This document shows, piece after piece, positions 27,312 to 35,991 of a DNA stretch of 64,000 nt (position 1 is the first letter of the stretch; each line of letters begins with the position of its first letter). The position numbers and the translations under genes are program-made. Source of the DNA: Micromonospora gifhornensis (GTDB taxonomy: Bacteria > Actinomycetota > Actinomycetes > Mycobacteriales > Micromonosporaceae); assembly GCF_016863515.1 (NCBI RefSeq), contig NZ_BOPA01000018.1:124001-188000 (forward strand). Reading direction: 5' to 3'. Under the pieces are notes generated by a model. It searched no databases and had not been told where the DNA came from. It saw nothing but the letters and a program-made list of their open reading frames with translations.

Positions 27312-28790
27312 GTGCACGCCGACCTCGTGGGCTTCGGTGCCCTTGTGCTGATCGCGGGCCTGCTGGCCCGTTTCGGCCGCCGGATCAACCTGCCCACGGT
27401 GCCGTTCTTCATGCTCGCCGGCATCCTGCTCGGCCCGGGGACCCCGGGGCCGGTGCTGGTGTCCCATCCCGAGGATCTGGGCCTGCTCGCCTCGCTGGGT
27501 CTGGTCCTGCTGCTGTTCCATCTCGGCGTCGAGTTCCCGGTCGAGCAGGTGATCGGCAGCGGCAAGCGGTTGTTCGTGGCGGCCGGCGCGTACATCGGCC
27601 TCAACATCGGCGCCGGGCTGCTCTTCGGGTTCGCGCTCGGCTGGGGCGGCTACGAGGCGTTCGTGATAGCCGGCGCGTTGGGCATCTCCTCGTCGGCCAT
27701 CGCCACCAAGCTGCTCATCGAGCTGCGTCGGCTGGCCAACGCGGAAACCCCGGTCATCCTCGGCATCATCGTGATCGAGGACCTGTTCCTCGCGCTGTAC
27801 CTGGCGCTGCTGTCGCCGCTGCTGTCCGGGGCCGGGTCGGCGGGGGAGTTGGCGCTGCGCATCGGGCTCAGCTTCGGGTACCTGGTGGTGCTCTTCGCCG
27901 TCGCCCGGTACGGCGCCCGACTCGTCGGCAAGATCATCGACAGCAACGAGGACGAGCTGCTTGCCATCCTGATGGTCGGGCTGGTGGTGCTGGTGGCCGG
28001 CATCTCGGCCGAGATTGGTGTCTCCGACGCGATCGGTGCCCTGATGATCGGCCTGGTGGTGTCCCGCACCGCCATCCGGGAACGGGTGGAACGGCTGGTC
28101 CTGCCGCTGCGCGACGTCTTCGCGGCGGTCTTCTTCGTGGCGTTCGGGCTCAGCATCAACGTCAGCGCGATCGGCTCGGTGGCCCTGCCGGTGCTGCTGG
28201 CGGTCCTGATGACCGTGGTGACGAACGTGCTCGCCGGTCTGGTCGCCGGCCGGCTGTTCGGGCTCAACCAGCGTGGCGCGGCAAACGTGGGCCTGACCGT
28301 GTTGGGGCGCGGCGAATTCTCCCTGATCCTGGCCACCCTCGCGCTCGCCGCCGGCCTGGACGCCCGCCTCGGCCCGTTCATCGCCCTGTACGTGCTGGTG
28401 CTGGCGGTGACCAGCCCGCTGCTCGCGGCGAACTCGCGCTACCTGGCGCGGATCATCCCCGACCGGTTCCTGCACGGCAACTGGCGGTACGTGCGGGAGG
28501 AGACCATGAGCACCGCCTGCACCCACCTGGACCGGATCAACATCACCGAGTCCGACGCCGACGTGTGTCCGCAGTGCGTGGAGAGCGGCGACGACTGGGT
28601 GCAGCTGCGGATGTGCCTGACCTGCGGCGCGGTGGGCTGTTGCAGCGACTCGGTGAACAACCACGCCGAGGAGCACTACCGGCAGACCGGCCATCCGCTG
28701 ATCCGGTCGTTGGAGCACGGCGAGCACTGGCGCTACTGCTACATCGACGGTGCCCTGGTCCGCGAGCCGATGGGCGCGACCCGGGAGTAG
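27312..28790 (+). CDS. CPA2-family cation:proton antiporter fused to a UBP-type zinc finger
   Basis: 492 residues from a GTG with GGGAG 9 nt upstream. Residues 1-385 are a KefB/KhtU-like membrane domain of about 12 helices with FHLGVEF and SSSAIATKLLIEL signatures and VLGRGEFSLILA in the core. From Met399 the same frame continues into a complete UBP-type zinc finger: Cys403, His405, Cys419, Cys422, Cys435, Cys438, Cys443, and His451/455/461. No TrkA-N or RCK domain is present. Codon 399 is an ATG preceded by GGAGG at 5 nt, so the finger may also be made alone. The antiporter likely exchanges K+ or Na+ for H+. In bacteria the finger's partner is unknown. Confidence 0.88.
   Translation: MHADLVGFGALVLIAGLLARFGRRINLPTVPFFMLAGILLGPGTPGPVLVSHPEDLGLLASLGLVLLLFHLGVEFPVEQVIGSGKRLFVAAGAYIGLNIGAGLLFGFALGWGGYEAFVIAGALGISSSAIATKLLIELRRLANAETPVILGIIVIEDLFLALYLALLSPLLSGAGSAGELALRIGLSFGYLVVLFAVARYGARLVGKIIDSNEDELLAILMVGLVVLVAGISAEIGVSDAIGALMIGLVVSRTAIRERVERLVLPLRDVFAAVFFVAFGLSINVSAIGSVALPVLLAVLMTVVTNVLAGLVAGRLFGLNQRGAANVGLTVLGRGEFSLILATLALAAGLDARLGPFIALYVLVLAVTSPLLAANSRYLARIIPDRFLHGNWRYVREETMSTACTHLDRINITESDADVCPQCVESGDDWVQLRMCLTCGAVGCCSDSVNNHAEEHYRQTGHPLIRSLEHGEHWRYCYIDGALVREPMGATRE
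28495..28508 (+). promoter_or_regulatory. Internal ribosome-binding site and start codon inside the antiporter gene
   Basis: GGGAGGAG (28495-28502) followed by ATG at 28506 lies exactly at the boundary between the membrane domain and the zinc-finger domain, in the same reading frame. It could yield a free 94-residue UBP finger (28506-28790) besides the fusion. Confidence 0.55.
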
Positions 28791-28821
28791 ATGCTGGCCC
28801 GACCGCCGCGTCCCGTCCGGC

Positions 28822-30636
28822 TCAGCCGAGGTGGTAGACGAACGCGCCGTCGACCTCCTCCCTGGTGATGCCGAGACCATCCAGCGGTCGGGTGGTGACG
28901 CCGTCCCAGGGCGTGCCGAAGAGCTGGTCCGGCAGCACGACCACCGACCGGATGCCGACCTGCCGCAGGTAGGCGATGCTGGTGGCGTCGGGGAAGGTCG
29001 TGCTCACCGTACGGATCTGCTGCTGGTGGGGCGGCACGAAGTTGGCGAAACCGTTGGCGACCCGGGGGAACCCGTCGGTGGACCAGAGCATGACGTGGAA
29101 TTCGGAGATGCCTTCGGCGGGCAGGACCAGCAACGGTTCGGGGGCTGACCGGATCGCCGTCGGCGCCGGTGGCGCGACCGGGTGCGGGGTGCGGTTGACG
29201 CCTTCGACCAGGACCAGCAGCAGCGGTGCCAGGAGCACGATCCGCCCGACCACTCGCGGCCACCGCATGGTGGGTAGTTGCCGACCGAACTCCGTGATCG
29301 CGCCGGCGGCGAGAATGGCGAGCAGCAGGCTCGTCCAGACCATCAGCCGCCCGGGGGTTCGCAGCGCGTCCCAGCCGGGCAGCAGGCGCGACAACGTCAT
29401 GTATCCCGGGTCGCCGTCACCGATGAGGTTGCTGCCCAGCCCGAGCGCACCGCTGACCAGCACACCGAGCCCGAGCAGGAGACGGTGCCGCAGGCGGAAC
29501 ACCGAGTAGCTCAGCCCGGCCACCGCAAGCATGATCAACGTGACGCCGGGCAGCAGGGCCATCTCCGGCGGCCAGGTCAACTGCGCCCGTGCGGGCTCGA
29601 AGTAGTCACCCCACAGCCAGGAGTCCGCCGGAGCGATGAAGTATCCGGCCAGGGGCGGAGAGAACATCTCCGTCCAGGACAGATCCCGGCGCGCCTGCGG
29701 ATACAGCTCCACCACCCGCAGGAACGTGGTCCCCAGCCAGAGGCACACCGCACCGAAGACGACGCCACCGAACAGGTTGGCCAGCACCACCCGGCGACCC
29801 AGGATCCACCGGCCGCTGCGCCACCGGCGCCAACCGATCGCCGCCACCACCACCAGCCCGGCGCCGGCCAGGATGTAGATCAGCGGTAGGCCGATCGCGA
29901 GGCCGAGGAGCACCTGCCAGGTGGCAACCAGCCAGCCGGCCACGATCCAGCCTGGGCGGTGCAGCGCCGGCCGGTGCCCCTCCCGCAGCGACCAGCCGTG
30001 ACCACGAGCCAGCATGGCCAGGCACAACGCGATGCCGCCGGTGGAGAGGATGTTCAGGTGGCCGCTGTGGGCGAGCCGCCACGGCGCGAAGGCCCAGGCG
30101 ATGCCGGCGACCGCCGCCGCCGTCCGGATGCCACCCAGCTGACGCACCAGGGCGTACGCCCCGACGAAGGCGAGCGCGTGGGCGAAGACGTAGAGCAGGT
30201 TGTAGCGGAACACGGCCGCTTCCATGCTGCCGCCGAGCATCCCGACGGGCGCGTACCCGAGCAGGGTGTCGGTGTAGGCGTAGGTGTACGCCTCCGGGAA
30301 CAACGCATTGGAGTGCCAGAGCGCAAGTGGGTCGGTGAGCAGGGCGTGCCCGGCCCAGGCGACCTGCCATGCCTGCAATGTGGGATCCCCGATGTCGCCG
30401 GGGATGGTCGTCCACGGATGCTTCAGGGTCGGCCAGGTGAGGACGACGGCCAACACCAGACCGGCAAGCGACGCCAAGGTCCATTCGTGACGCAGCAGCC
30501 GCGACGCCGTCCGCAGGGCACCGGCCGGACCTGCTTCACCGGGACCGGACTCCGGTGCCGAATCCTCCTGGTCAGGGTGCGGTTGCTGGTCGTCGGCGGC
30601 AGAGGTTCCGAGAACCTCCCGACGTGTCGTCTCCAC
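28822..30636 (-). CDS. Polytopic membrane protein, GT-C glycosyltransferase-like
   Basis: 604 residues from the GTG at 30636, chosen for the AGGAGG located 5 nt upstream. After a roughly 45-residue polar N-terminus come about 11-12 transmembrane helices and a C-terminal extracytoplasmic domain. The first loop contains PGDIGDPTLQAWQVAWAGHAL and HSNALFPEAY. The acidic residues after helix 1 and the overall layout resemble GT-C enzymes (PMT/YfhO-like) that use polyprenyl-phosphate sugars. No cognate glycan cluster surrounds it. The acceptor is unknown, and a non-enzymatic membrane role cannot be excluded. Confidence 0.75.
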   Translation of the reverse strand: METTRREVLGTSAADDQQPHPDQEDSAPESGPGEAGPAGALRTASRLLRHEWTLASLAGLVLAVVLTWPTLKHPWTTIPGDIGDPTLQAWQVAWAGHALLTDPLALWHSNALFPEAYTYAYTDTLLGYAPVGMLGGSMEAAVFRYNLLYVFAHALAFVGAYALVRQLGGIRTAAAVAGIAWAFAPWRLAHSGHLNILSTGGIALCLAMLARGHGWSLREGHRPALHRPGWIVAGWLVATWQVLLGLAIGLPLIYILAGAGLVVVAAIGWRRWRSGRWILGRRVVLANLFGGVVFGAVCLWLGTTFLRVVELYPQARRDLSWTEMFSPPLAGYFIAPADSWLWGDYFEPARAQLTWPPEMALLPGVTLIMLAVAGLSYSVFRLRHRLLLGLGVLVSGALGLGSNLIGDGDPGYMTLSRLLPGWDALRTPGRLMVWTSLLLAILAAGAITEFGRQLPTMRWPRVVGRIVLLAPLLLVLVEGVNRTPHPVAPPAPTAIRSAPEPLLVLPAEGISEFHVMLWSTDGFPRVANGFANFVPPHQQQIRTVSTTFPDATSIAYLRQVGIRSVVVLPDQLFGTPWDGVTTRPLDGLGITREEVDGAFVYHLG

Positions 30637-30710
30637 GTACCCTCCTGGCGCTGGCCGGCGTCGGCGTCCTAGCCTCGCATCCACGGCAGATAAACGCCAT
30701 CATCGATGGA

Positions 30711-30728
30711 TTCCGGAACTTCCGGAAC
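30711..30728. repeat. Double TTCCGGAAC repeat in the glycosyltransferase upstream region
   Basis: Two adjacent copies of TTCCGGAAC, each containing the palindrome TTCCGGAA, lie 75 bp upstream of the GT-C-like gene start. The sequence occurs in the 142-bp gap after the kinase gene and could be an operator. Confidence 0.5.
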
Positions 30729-30778
30729 CGGCGCCCGGCTGTTGATCCCGACCGGTGAGAGATGAGGGTCGGCCTGCG

Positions 30779-32374
30779 TCAGCGGGCACGGTTCAGCCGG
30801 CGGTACACCGGGGCCAGCCGCTGGTGCAGGTCCCGGTAGACGGCGAAGATCTCGTCGTAGGTGGCCCGGTGCTGTGGCGTCGGGGTGAAGACCCGGTCGG
30901 TGCGCATCAGGTCGGGAATGTCGGCGAAGTCGAGCCGGCCGGCGCCGACCGCACCGATCCAGCCGGCTCCGCGGGTGTTGACCGCCAGCGGCTGGGCGTC
31001 GCGGTGGATCTGCACGCCCAGCACGTCGGCGAAGATCTGGCACCACGAGTCCGACAGCGCCCCACCACCGGTGATGGCCAGCGAGGTGACCGGCGTGCCG
31101 AGGAACCGGTCGACCGCGGCGGTCAGCCAGCGGGTGTTGAGGGCCACCCCCTCGAAGACCGCCCGCAGCAGGTCGGAGCGGTTGGTGTCCAGCGAGATGT
31201 TGAGGAACCCGGCGCGCAGGTGCGCGTCGTCGACCGGGGCTCGTTCGCCGTACAGCCAGGGGGTGTAGAGCACGCCGTTCGCGCCCGGCGGCACCGTCGG
31301 GATGATCATGTCGAAGGCGTCGAAGATGGAGCCCTCGTCGCGGCTGACGTACCCGGCGCCGAGCAGCGGATCGTCGTACTCGACGACCTTGTCGCGCAGC
31401 CAGGTGAGGTTGGCCCCGGCGGTGGCCTGCAGCGCGGTCATCAGGTAGCGGTCGCCGATCGCGCAGGGCACCGAGGCGATGCCCGCCACCACGTCGGTCT
31501 TCTTGCGCGGCACGTGCGCGGCGATCCACGACGAGGTGCCCAGGTAGAGGTGGGCCTGGCGGTCGCCGGTGGTGCCGGCGCCGATCGCCGCCGCGGTGGT
31601 GTCGATCGCCCCGGCGACCACCTGCACCGACTCGGGCAGGCCCAGGTGCGCGGCGGCGGCCGGGGTCAGCGGGCCGAGCACCTCGGTGCAGGCGACGATG
31701 GGCGGCAACTTGTCGGCGTCGATGCCGCAGGCGGCGACCAGCGCGGGGGAGTAGCGGATGTCACCGGGCCGGCGGTTGTCGGTGACCCAGGAGGTGAGGA
31801 TCGAGTCGACGGTGGCGACCGTCCGTTCGGTGAGCCGCAGGTTGATCCAGTCGAGCACGTTGAGGAAGGCGGCGGTGCGGGCGTACACCTGTGGTTGTTC
31901 GTCGCGGACGAACAGCATGTGGGCGGCCGGGTCCTTGCCCGTCGGCGAGGGCATGCCGCCGGTGAGCCGCAGCCACCGCGCGATGCGGCGCACCGACATG
32001 CCCTGGTACGCGGGAAAGCCGCCGAACTGTCGACGCAGGTGGGGTGCGCCCCGCATGTCCAGCCAGGAGATGCACGGCGTCAGCGGCTCCCCGGCGGCGT
32101 CCACGGCGATGGTGCCCTCGCCCTGGGTGGAGGCGCACACCGTGGCCACCGCCCGCATCTGGTCGGGATGGGCGCGGCCCAGGTCCGCGGCGACCGCGCC
32201 GAGCGCCGCCCACCAGGTCGCCGGGTCCTGCTCGGCGCCGCCACCGGGCAGCACCCGCAGCGGCAGGGACCGCTCGGCCCAGCCCGTGACGGTGCCGTCG
32301 GCGGCGACCAGGGCGGCCTTCAACGCCGAGGTGCCCAGGTCGATCGCGAAGACCTGGGGTGCGGTGGCGGCCAC
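30779..32374 (-). CDS. FGGY-family carbohydrate kinase
   Basis: 531 residues, typical for FGGY kinases (xylulokinase, fuculokinase, glycerol kinase types). It has the N-terminal ATPase strand VFAIDLGTSALKAALV, the EQDPATWW region, the substrate-side SWLDMRG, GAIDTTAAAIGAGTT, and the C-terminal ATP-binding ITGGGALSDSWCQIFADVLG with NTRGAGWIGAVGAG. The GTG start lies 4 nt after the stop of the upstream aldolase/aminotransferase gene with GAGGGGG about 9 nt before it, so translation is coupled. It phosphorylates a sugar or polyol whose identity is not deducible, probably providing the phosphorylated substrate for the fused aldolase. Confidence 0.92.
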   Translation of the reverse strand: MAATAPQVFAIDLGTSALKAALVAADGTVTGWAERSLPLRVLPGGGAEQDPATWWAALGAVAADLGRAHPDQMRAVATVCASTQGEGTIAVDAAGEPLTPCISWLDMRGAPHLRRQFGGFPAYQGMSVRRIARWLRLTGGMPSPTGKDPAAHMLFVRDEQPQVYARTAAFLNVLDWINLRLTERTVATVDSILTSWVTDNRRPGDIRYSPALVAACGIDADKLPPIVACTEVLGPLTPAAAAHLGLPESVQVVAGAIDTTAAAIGAGTTGDRQAHLYLGTSSWIAAHVPRKKTDVVAGIASVPCAIGDRYLMTALQATAGANLTWLRDKVVEYDDPLLGAGYVSRDEGSIFDAFDMIIPTVPPGANGVLYTPWLYGERAPVDDAHLRAGFLNISLDTNRSDLLRAVFEGVALNTRWLTAAVDRFLGTPVTSLAITGGGALSDSWCQIFADVLGVQIHRDAQPLAVNTRGAGWIGAVGAGRLDFADIPDLMRTDRVFTPTPQHRATYDEIFAVYRDLHQRLAPVYRRLNRAR

Positions 32375-32378
32375 CGGC

Positions 32379-34631
32379 TCAGACCCCCTCGACGAGGGCG
32401 AAGACCTGGTCGAAGCGGGCCAGAGCGTCGTCGATGACGGCGTCGGTGTCGGCCATCGAGGTGTACATCCGGGAACCGGCCAGGGTGATGATGCCGTGCG
32501 CGGTGTACGCCGCACCCATCTGCTCCATCAGCCGCTTGCGGGCCTTGTTCTCCTTGAGCAGCTTGACCGGGTTGCGCATGTCCAGCAGCATCACGCCGCT
32601 GCACTCCAGGTGCACGATCGAACCTTGGTTGTACGCGACGTACGGCAGCCCGTACGAGTCGATCAGCCGTTGCAGCCCTCGGGTCAGCCGGTCACCGGCC
32701 CGCCCGGCGATCACCGGCGCTCCGGTCCGGGCCATCTCCTCGATGGCGAAGTAGCCGGCCGCGCAGGACAGCGGGTTGGCCGACAGGGTCCCGCCGACCT
32801 GGATGTGCGCTCCGCTCCTGCCGTCCAACCCGGAACCGAAGACCGCCATCACGTCGGCCCGACCGCCGACTCCGCCGGCCATCGGGTAGCCGCCGGAGAC
32901 CGCCTTGCCGAGCACTGTCAGATCCGGGGTGACGCCGAAGTAGCCGGCCGCGCCGCCGAGGCCGAGCCGGAACCCGGTGACCACCTCGTCGAAGATCAGC
33001 AGCGCGCCGAACTCGTCGCACAACTCGCGGACCTTGGCGTTGAAGTCCCGTGGCGCGGGCCGGGTGCCGGATTCCGGGCCGACCGGCTCGACCACCACCG
33101 CCGCCGTGCCGCCGCGCAGCCGGTTCTCGATCAGCTTGCGTTTGAGTTGGCCGAGGTCGTGCGGGAACGCCTCCCGGGTGCGGGCGGTGGCGCCGAACGG
33201 GATGCCCTTGGCGTTCATCCGGTACGTGCCGGGCACCCGCAGCCCGTAGACCATCGTGTCGGACCAGCCGTGGTACGCCCCACCGACCTTGATCACCATC
33301 TTCTTGCCGGTGAAGGCGCGTGCGCCGCGTACCGCCGCCATCACCGCCTCGGTGCCGGAGCCCAGGGAGCGGTACATCTGGATGTGCGGCATGTACCGGT
33401 GGATGATCTCGGCGAGTTTGAGTTCGTACTCGTGGAACAGGCCGGTCACCGGCCCGCAGTCGCGGACCACCTCGGCGACCCGTTCGTTGACCGGCCCGTA
33501 GTTGCTGCCCAGGATGGTCGGCCCACCGGCCTGGAGGAAGTCGATGTAGGTGTTGCCGTCCCGGTCGACCAGGTACGCCCCCTCGGCCTTCTCGATCGCG
33601 AGGGGGAACGGGTAGTTGAAGGCCAGGTTGTGCTGCACCCCGCCGGGGATGCGCCGCTTGGCCCGGTCGGTGATCTCCTTGCTGGCCCGGCACTTGGTGT
33701 CGAAGTAGTTCAGCACGTCCAGCAGCGCGTCGTGACGCAGCCCGCGGATCGGCTGGGCGGTCAGCGCCTTGAGTCGACGCATCACGTCGTCGACGTCCGG
33801 GTACGCGCTGATCGCGTACCCGAGCCGCGCGGACTCGGCCCCCGGCGCCTCGTCCGACCCGACGGCGGCCCCCGCCGTGGTGTTCGCGGCGACCGTGTCC
33901 GCGCTGGGCAGGGCCTCGTCGGCCGGTACCCGCAGCGGCTCCACCGCCTCGGTGATCTGCGCGGCGATGCGCTTCTCGTCGGCCCGCAACTTGCCGAAGG
34001 CGATCTCCCGGATCGCCGTCGGAATGGTGTGCACCTTGCCCGCCTCGCTTGTCAACGCCAGCAGGTACGCGATGGAGACCTTCTCCAGCAGCGCCATGTT
34101 GAACACCGCCCGATCCGGGTCGGTGCCCACCGCCACCACCCCGTGATTGGCGATGATGAACGCGTTGTCCCCGCTGGCCACCTTCTTCTGCACGTTGCGG
34201 GCCAGGAACGAGGTGCCCGACGGGGCGTAGTCGATGATGGCCACATCGCGGCCGAGGAACCGCACCTGCTCGTCGGTGAGCGCCGGGATCGGCTTGCGCA
34301 GAAAGGCCAGCGCCGAGGCGTACGGCTGGTGGGTGTGCACGATCGCGTTGACGTCCGGGCGTTCCCGGTAGATGTTGGCGTGCATGCCGCACTCGATGGA
34401 CGGCTTGAGTTCGACGCCGGAGTCGTCGGGCACGTGCCTGCCGTCGAAGTCGACGATGCAGATGTCCTCGACCCGCATCCGGTCGTAGTCGTAGTTGCTC
34501 GGGGTGACCGCGTACAGCCGGTGACCGGGCACCCGCACCGACACGTTGCCCTCGGTGGCCTTGAGGTAGCCACGGGCGAGCATGGTGCGGCACATGTCGA
34601 CCACGTGCTGGCGGGACCGGCGATGCTGCAC
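32379..34631 (-). CDS. Fusion of a class II (AraD/FucA-type) aldolase and a class III aminotransferase
   Basis: The start chosen is the GTG at 34631 with GAGGAG 6 nt upstream (750 residues). An ATG at 34667 without a ribosome site would add 12. Residues 5-215 are a Zn-dependent class II aldolase/adducin domain: TEGNVSVR, the metal motif VHTHQPYA (His99, His101), and His163 in IANHGV. An Ala/Thr/Glu-rich linker (about 225-265) leads to a fold type I class III aminotransferase (about 320-745), closest in style to glutamate-1-semialdehyde aminomutases: GSGTEAVMAAVRGARAFTG, AYHGWSD, LLIFDEVVTGFR and the PLP lysine Lys576 in GKAVSGGYP. With the downstream kinase it looks like a catabolic unit for a phosphorylated (amino) sugar or polyol. 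The substrate is unknown. Confidence 0.88.
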   Translation of the reverse strand: MQHRRSRQHVVDMCRTMLARGYLKATEGNVSVRVPGHRLYAVTPSNYDYDRMRVEDICIVDFDGRHVPDDSGVELKPSIECGMHANIYRERPDVNAIVHTHQPYASALAFLRKPIPALTDEQVRFLGRDVAIIDYAPSGTSFLARNVQKKVASGDNAFIIANHGVVAVGTDPDRAVFNMALLEKVSIAYLLALTSEAGKVHTIPTAIREIAFGKLRADEKRIAAQITEAVEPLRVPADEALPSADTVAANTTAGAAVGSDEAPGAESARLGYAISAYPDVDDVMRRLKALTAQPIRGLRHDALLDVLNYFDTKCRASKEITDRAKRRIPGGVQHNLAFNYPFPLAIEKAEGAYLVDRDGNTYIDFLQAGGPTILGSNYGPVNERVAEVVRDCGPVTGLFHEYELKLAEIIHRYMPHIQMYRSLGSGTEAVMAAVRGARAFTGKKMVIKVGGAYHGWSDTMVYGLRVPGTYRMNAKGIPFGATARTREAFPHDLGQLKRKLIENRLRGGTAAVVVEPVGPESGTRPAPRDFNAKVRELCDEFGALLIFDEVVTGFRLGLGGAAGYFGVTPDLTVLGKAVSGGYPMAGGVGGRADVMAVFGSGLDGRSGAHIQVGGTLSANPLSCAAGYFAIEEMARTGAPVIAGRAGDRLTRGLQRLIDSYGLPYVAYNQGSIVHLECSGVMLLDMRNPVKLLKENKARKRLMEQMGAAYTAHGIITLAGSRMYTSMADTDAVIDDALARFDQVFALVEGV

Positions 34632-34724
34632 GGCACTCTCCTCGGTCGGGTCGGCGGTGGCGTCCATGGTCACCCGGACCGCGCGTCGAAACACCGTCCC
34701 GCCGGCAGCGACAATCACCGCCGT

Positions 34725-34745
34725 TTTTGTTCTGCCGTGACAAAA
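34725..34745. promoter_or_regulatory. Inverted repeat between the fusion gene and the PucR-type regulator
   Basis: TTTTGT and ACAAAA arms are separated by 9 bp, in an AT-rich stretch just 7 bp before the regulator's GTG and 93 bp before the divergent fusion gene. It is the best candidate operator for the divergent pair. Confidence 0.55.
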
Positions 34746-34752
34746 TCGCCGG

Positions 34753-35916
34753 GTGACCGTGCCCGGGTCCGCGCCTGCCTGGCGACGCCTCTCCGCCGAC
34801 CTGGCCACCGCCATGCGTCCGCACCTGCCGGTGACTGTCGACGCCGTGGCGGTCGCGGTCACCGAGGCCACGCCGGCCTTCGCCGGGATCGCCGACGACA
34901 AGTTCGCCCGGGACGTGCGGCACGCCGTCCAGGTCGCGCTCGACCGTTTCCTCGACCTGGTCGGCACCGACCAGCCGGCGCTGCCCGGCGCTTTCCGGGA
35001 GGTCTTCGTCGCCCTCGGCGCCGCCGAGGCACGCGAGGAGCGCGGACCGGAGGCGCTGCTCGCCGCCCTGCGGATGGCGGGGCGGCAGCTGCTGCGTACC
35101 GCGTCGCAGTCGCTGGCCCGGCTGCGTCCGGTCGGTACCGAGGAACTGATCGACCTCTCCGACGCGGTCACCGCGTACGTCGACGAACTGGCCGCGGCGA
35201 GCACCGACGGGTACGCCCTGCAACTGCGCGAGCAGGCCGGCGAGGGCGACCGCCGCCGGCACCTCGCCGAGCTGCTGCTGCGCGGCGACGGCATGCCCAG
35301 CGCGGTCGGCGCGGCGGCGGCCCGGATCGGCTGGCCCGACCTCGACGCCGTGGTGCCGGTGCTGCTGCCGCTGGACCAGGCCCGCGACGTGCGGTTCCGG
35401 TACGGCCCGGACGGTCTGGTGGTCGAGCGTGGCCGGGATGCGGTGCTGCTGCTGCGGGCCGGTCCTCGCGCCACCCGGGCCGCGCTGGCCGAGGCGCTGG
35501 CCGGGCGGTGGGCCGTGGTGGGGCCGGGACTGGCCTGGCCCCAGGTGCCGGCGGCGGTCCGGCTCGCCGAGTTGGCAGCCGGGCTGCTCGGGCCCGACCC
35601 CGGTCCGATCTTCGTTGACGATCACCTGGTCGCGCTGGCCCTGCGTGGCGAGACCGGCGCCCTGGCGGTGCTCACCGCCCGCCGTCTCGCCCCGCTTGCC
35701 GACCTGCGTCCCGCGCAGCGGGAGAACCTGCTGCCCACCCTGCACAGCTGGCTGCGGCACTGGGGTTCGCGGGCCGAGGTCTCCGCCGAGTTGTTCGTGC
35801 ACCCGCAGACGGTCAGTTACCGGCTCAAGCGCCTGCGCGAGCTGTACGGCGACCAGTTGGACGACCCGCGCGCCCGATTCGAGCTGATGGTGGTGCTGGC
35901 CAGCCGGCTCGGTTGA
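34753..35916 (+). CDS. PucR/CdaR-type transcriptional regulator
   Basis: A 387-residue protein with the C-terminal PucR-type helix-turn-helix. The ENLLPTLHSWLRHWGSRAEVSAELFVHPQTVSYRLKRLRELYG region and the terminal DDPRARFELMVVLASR are diagnostic. The N-terminal 280 residues are a helical sensor/GAF-like region without catalytic motifs. The GTG start has no clear ribosome site. It is divergent from the fused aldolase/aminotransferase and kinase, with an inverted repeat in the 121-bp gap, so it probably controls them. Family members often respond to purine, sugar-acid or amino-acid catabolites. Confidence 0.88.
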   Translation: MTVPGSAPAWRRLSADLATAMRPHLPVTVDAVAVAVTEATPAFAGIADDKFARDVRHAVQVALDRFLDLVGTDQPALPGAFREVFVALGAAEAREERGPEALLAALRMAGRQLLRTASQSLARLRPVGTEELIDLSDAVTAYVDELAAASTDGYALQLREQAGEGDRRRHLAELLLRGDGMPSAVGAAAARIGWPDLDAVVPVLLPLDQARDVRFRYGPDGLVVERGRDAVLLLRAGPRATRAALAEALAGRWAVVGPGLAWPQVPAAVRLAELAAGLLGPDPGPIFVDDHLVALALRGETGALAVLTARRLAPLADLRPAQRENLLPTLHSWLRHWGSRAEVSAELFVHPQTVSYRLKRLRELYGDQLDDPRARFELMVVLASRLG

Positions 35917-35955
35917 GATGACAGAGGCCCGGCGGACCGCCGGGCATCTGTCGTC
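35917..35955 (+). terminator. Terminator hairpin after the PucR-type gene
   Basis: A GACAGA/TCTGTC outer stem and a CCCGGC(GG)/GCCGGG inner stem, separated by a 2-nt internal loop, begin directly after the stop codon. Confidence 0.7.
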
Positions 35956-35991
35956 TTCTGCTCCGGACCGCCGGTCGGTAGGGTCGGCCGA

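Noticed and set aside
32692..35802. Long minus-strand open frame overlapping both the fusion gene and the PucR gene
   Set aside because: It crosses the divergent promoter region and reads a different frame from the aldolase/aminotransferase. The translation lacks any domain.
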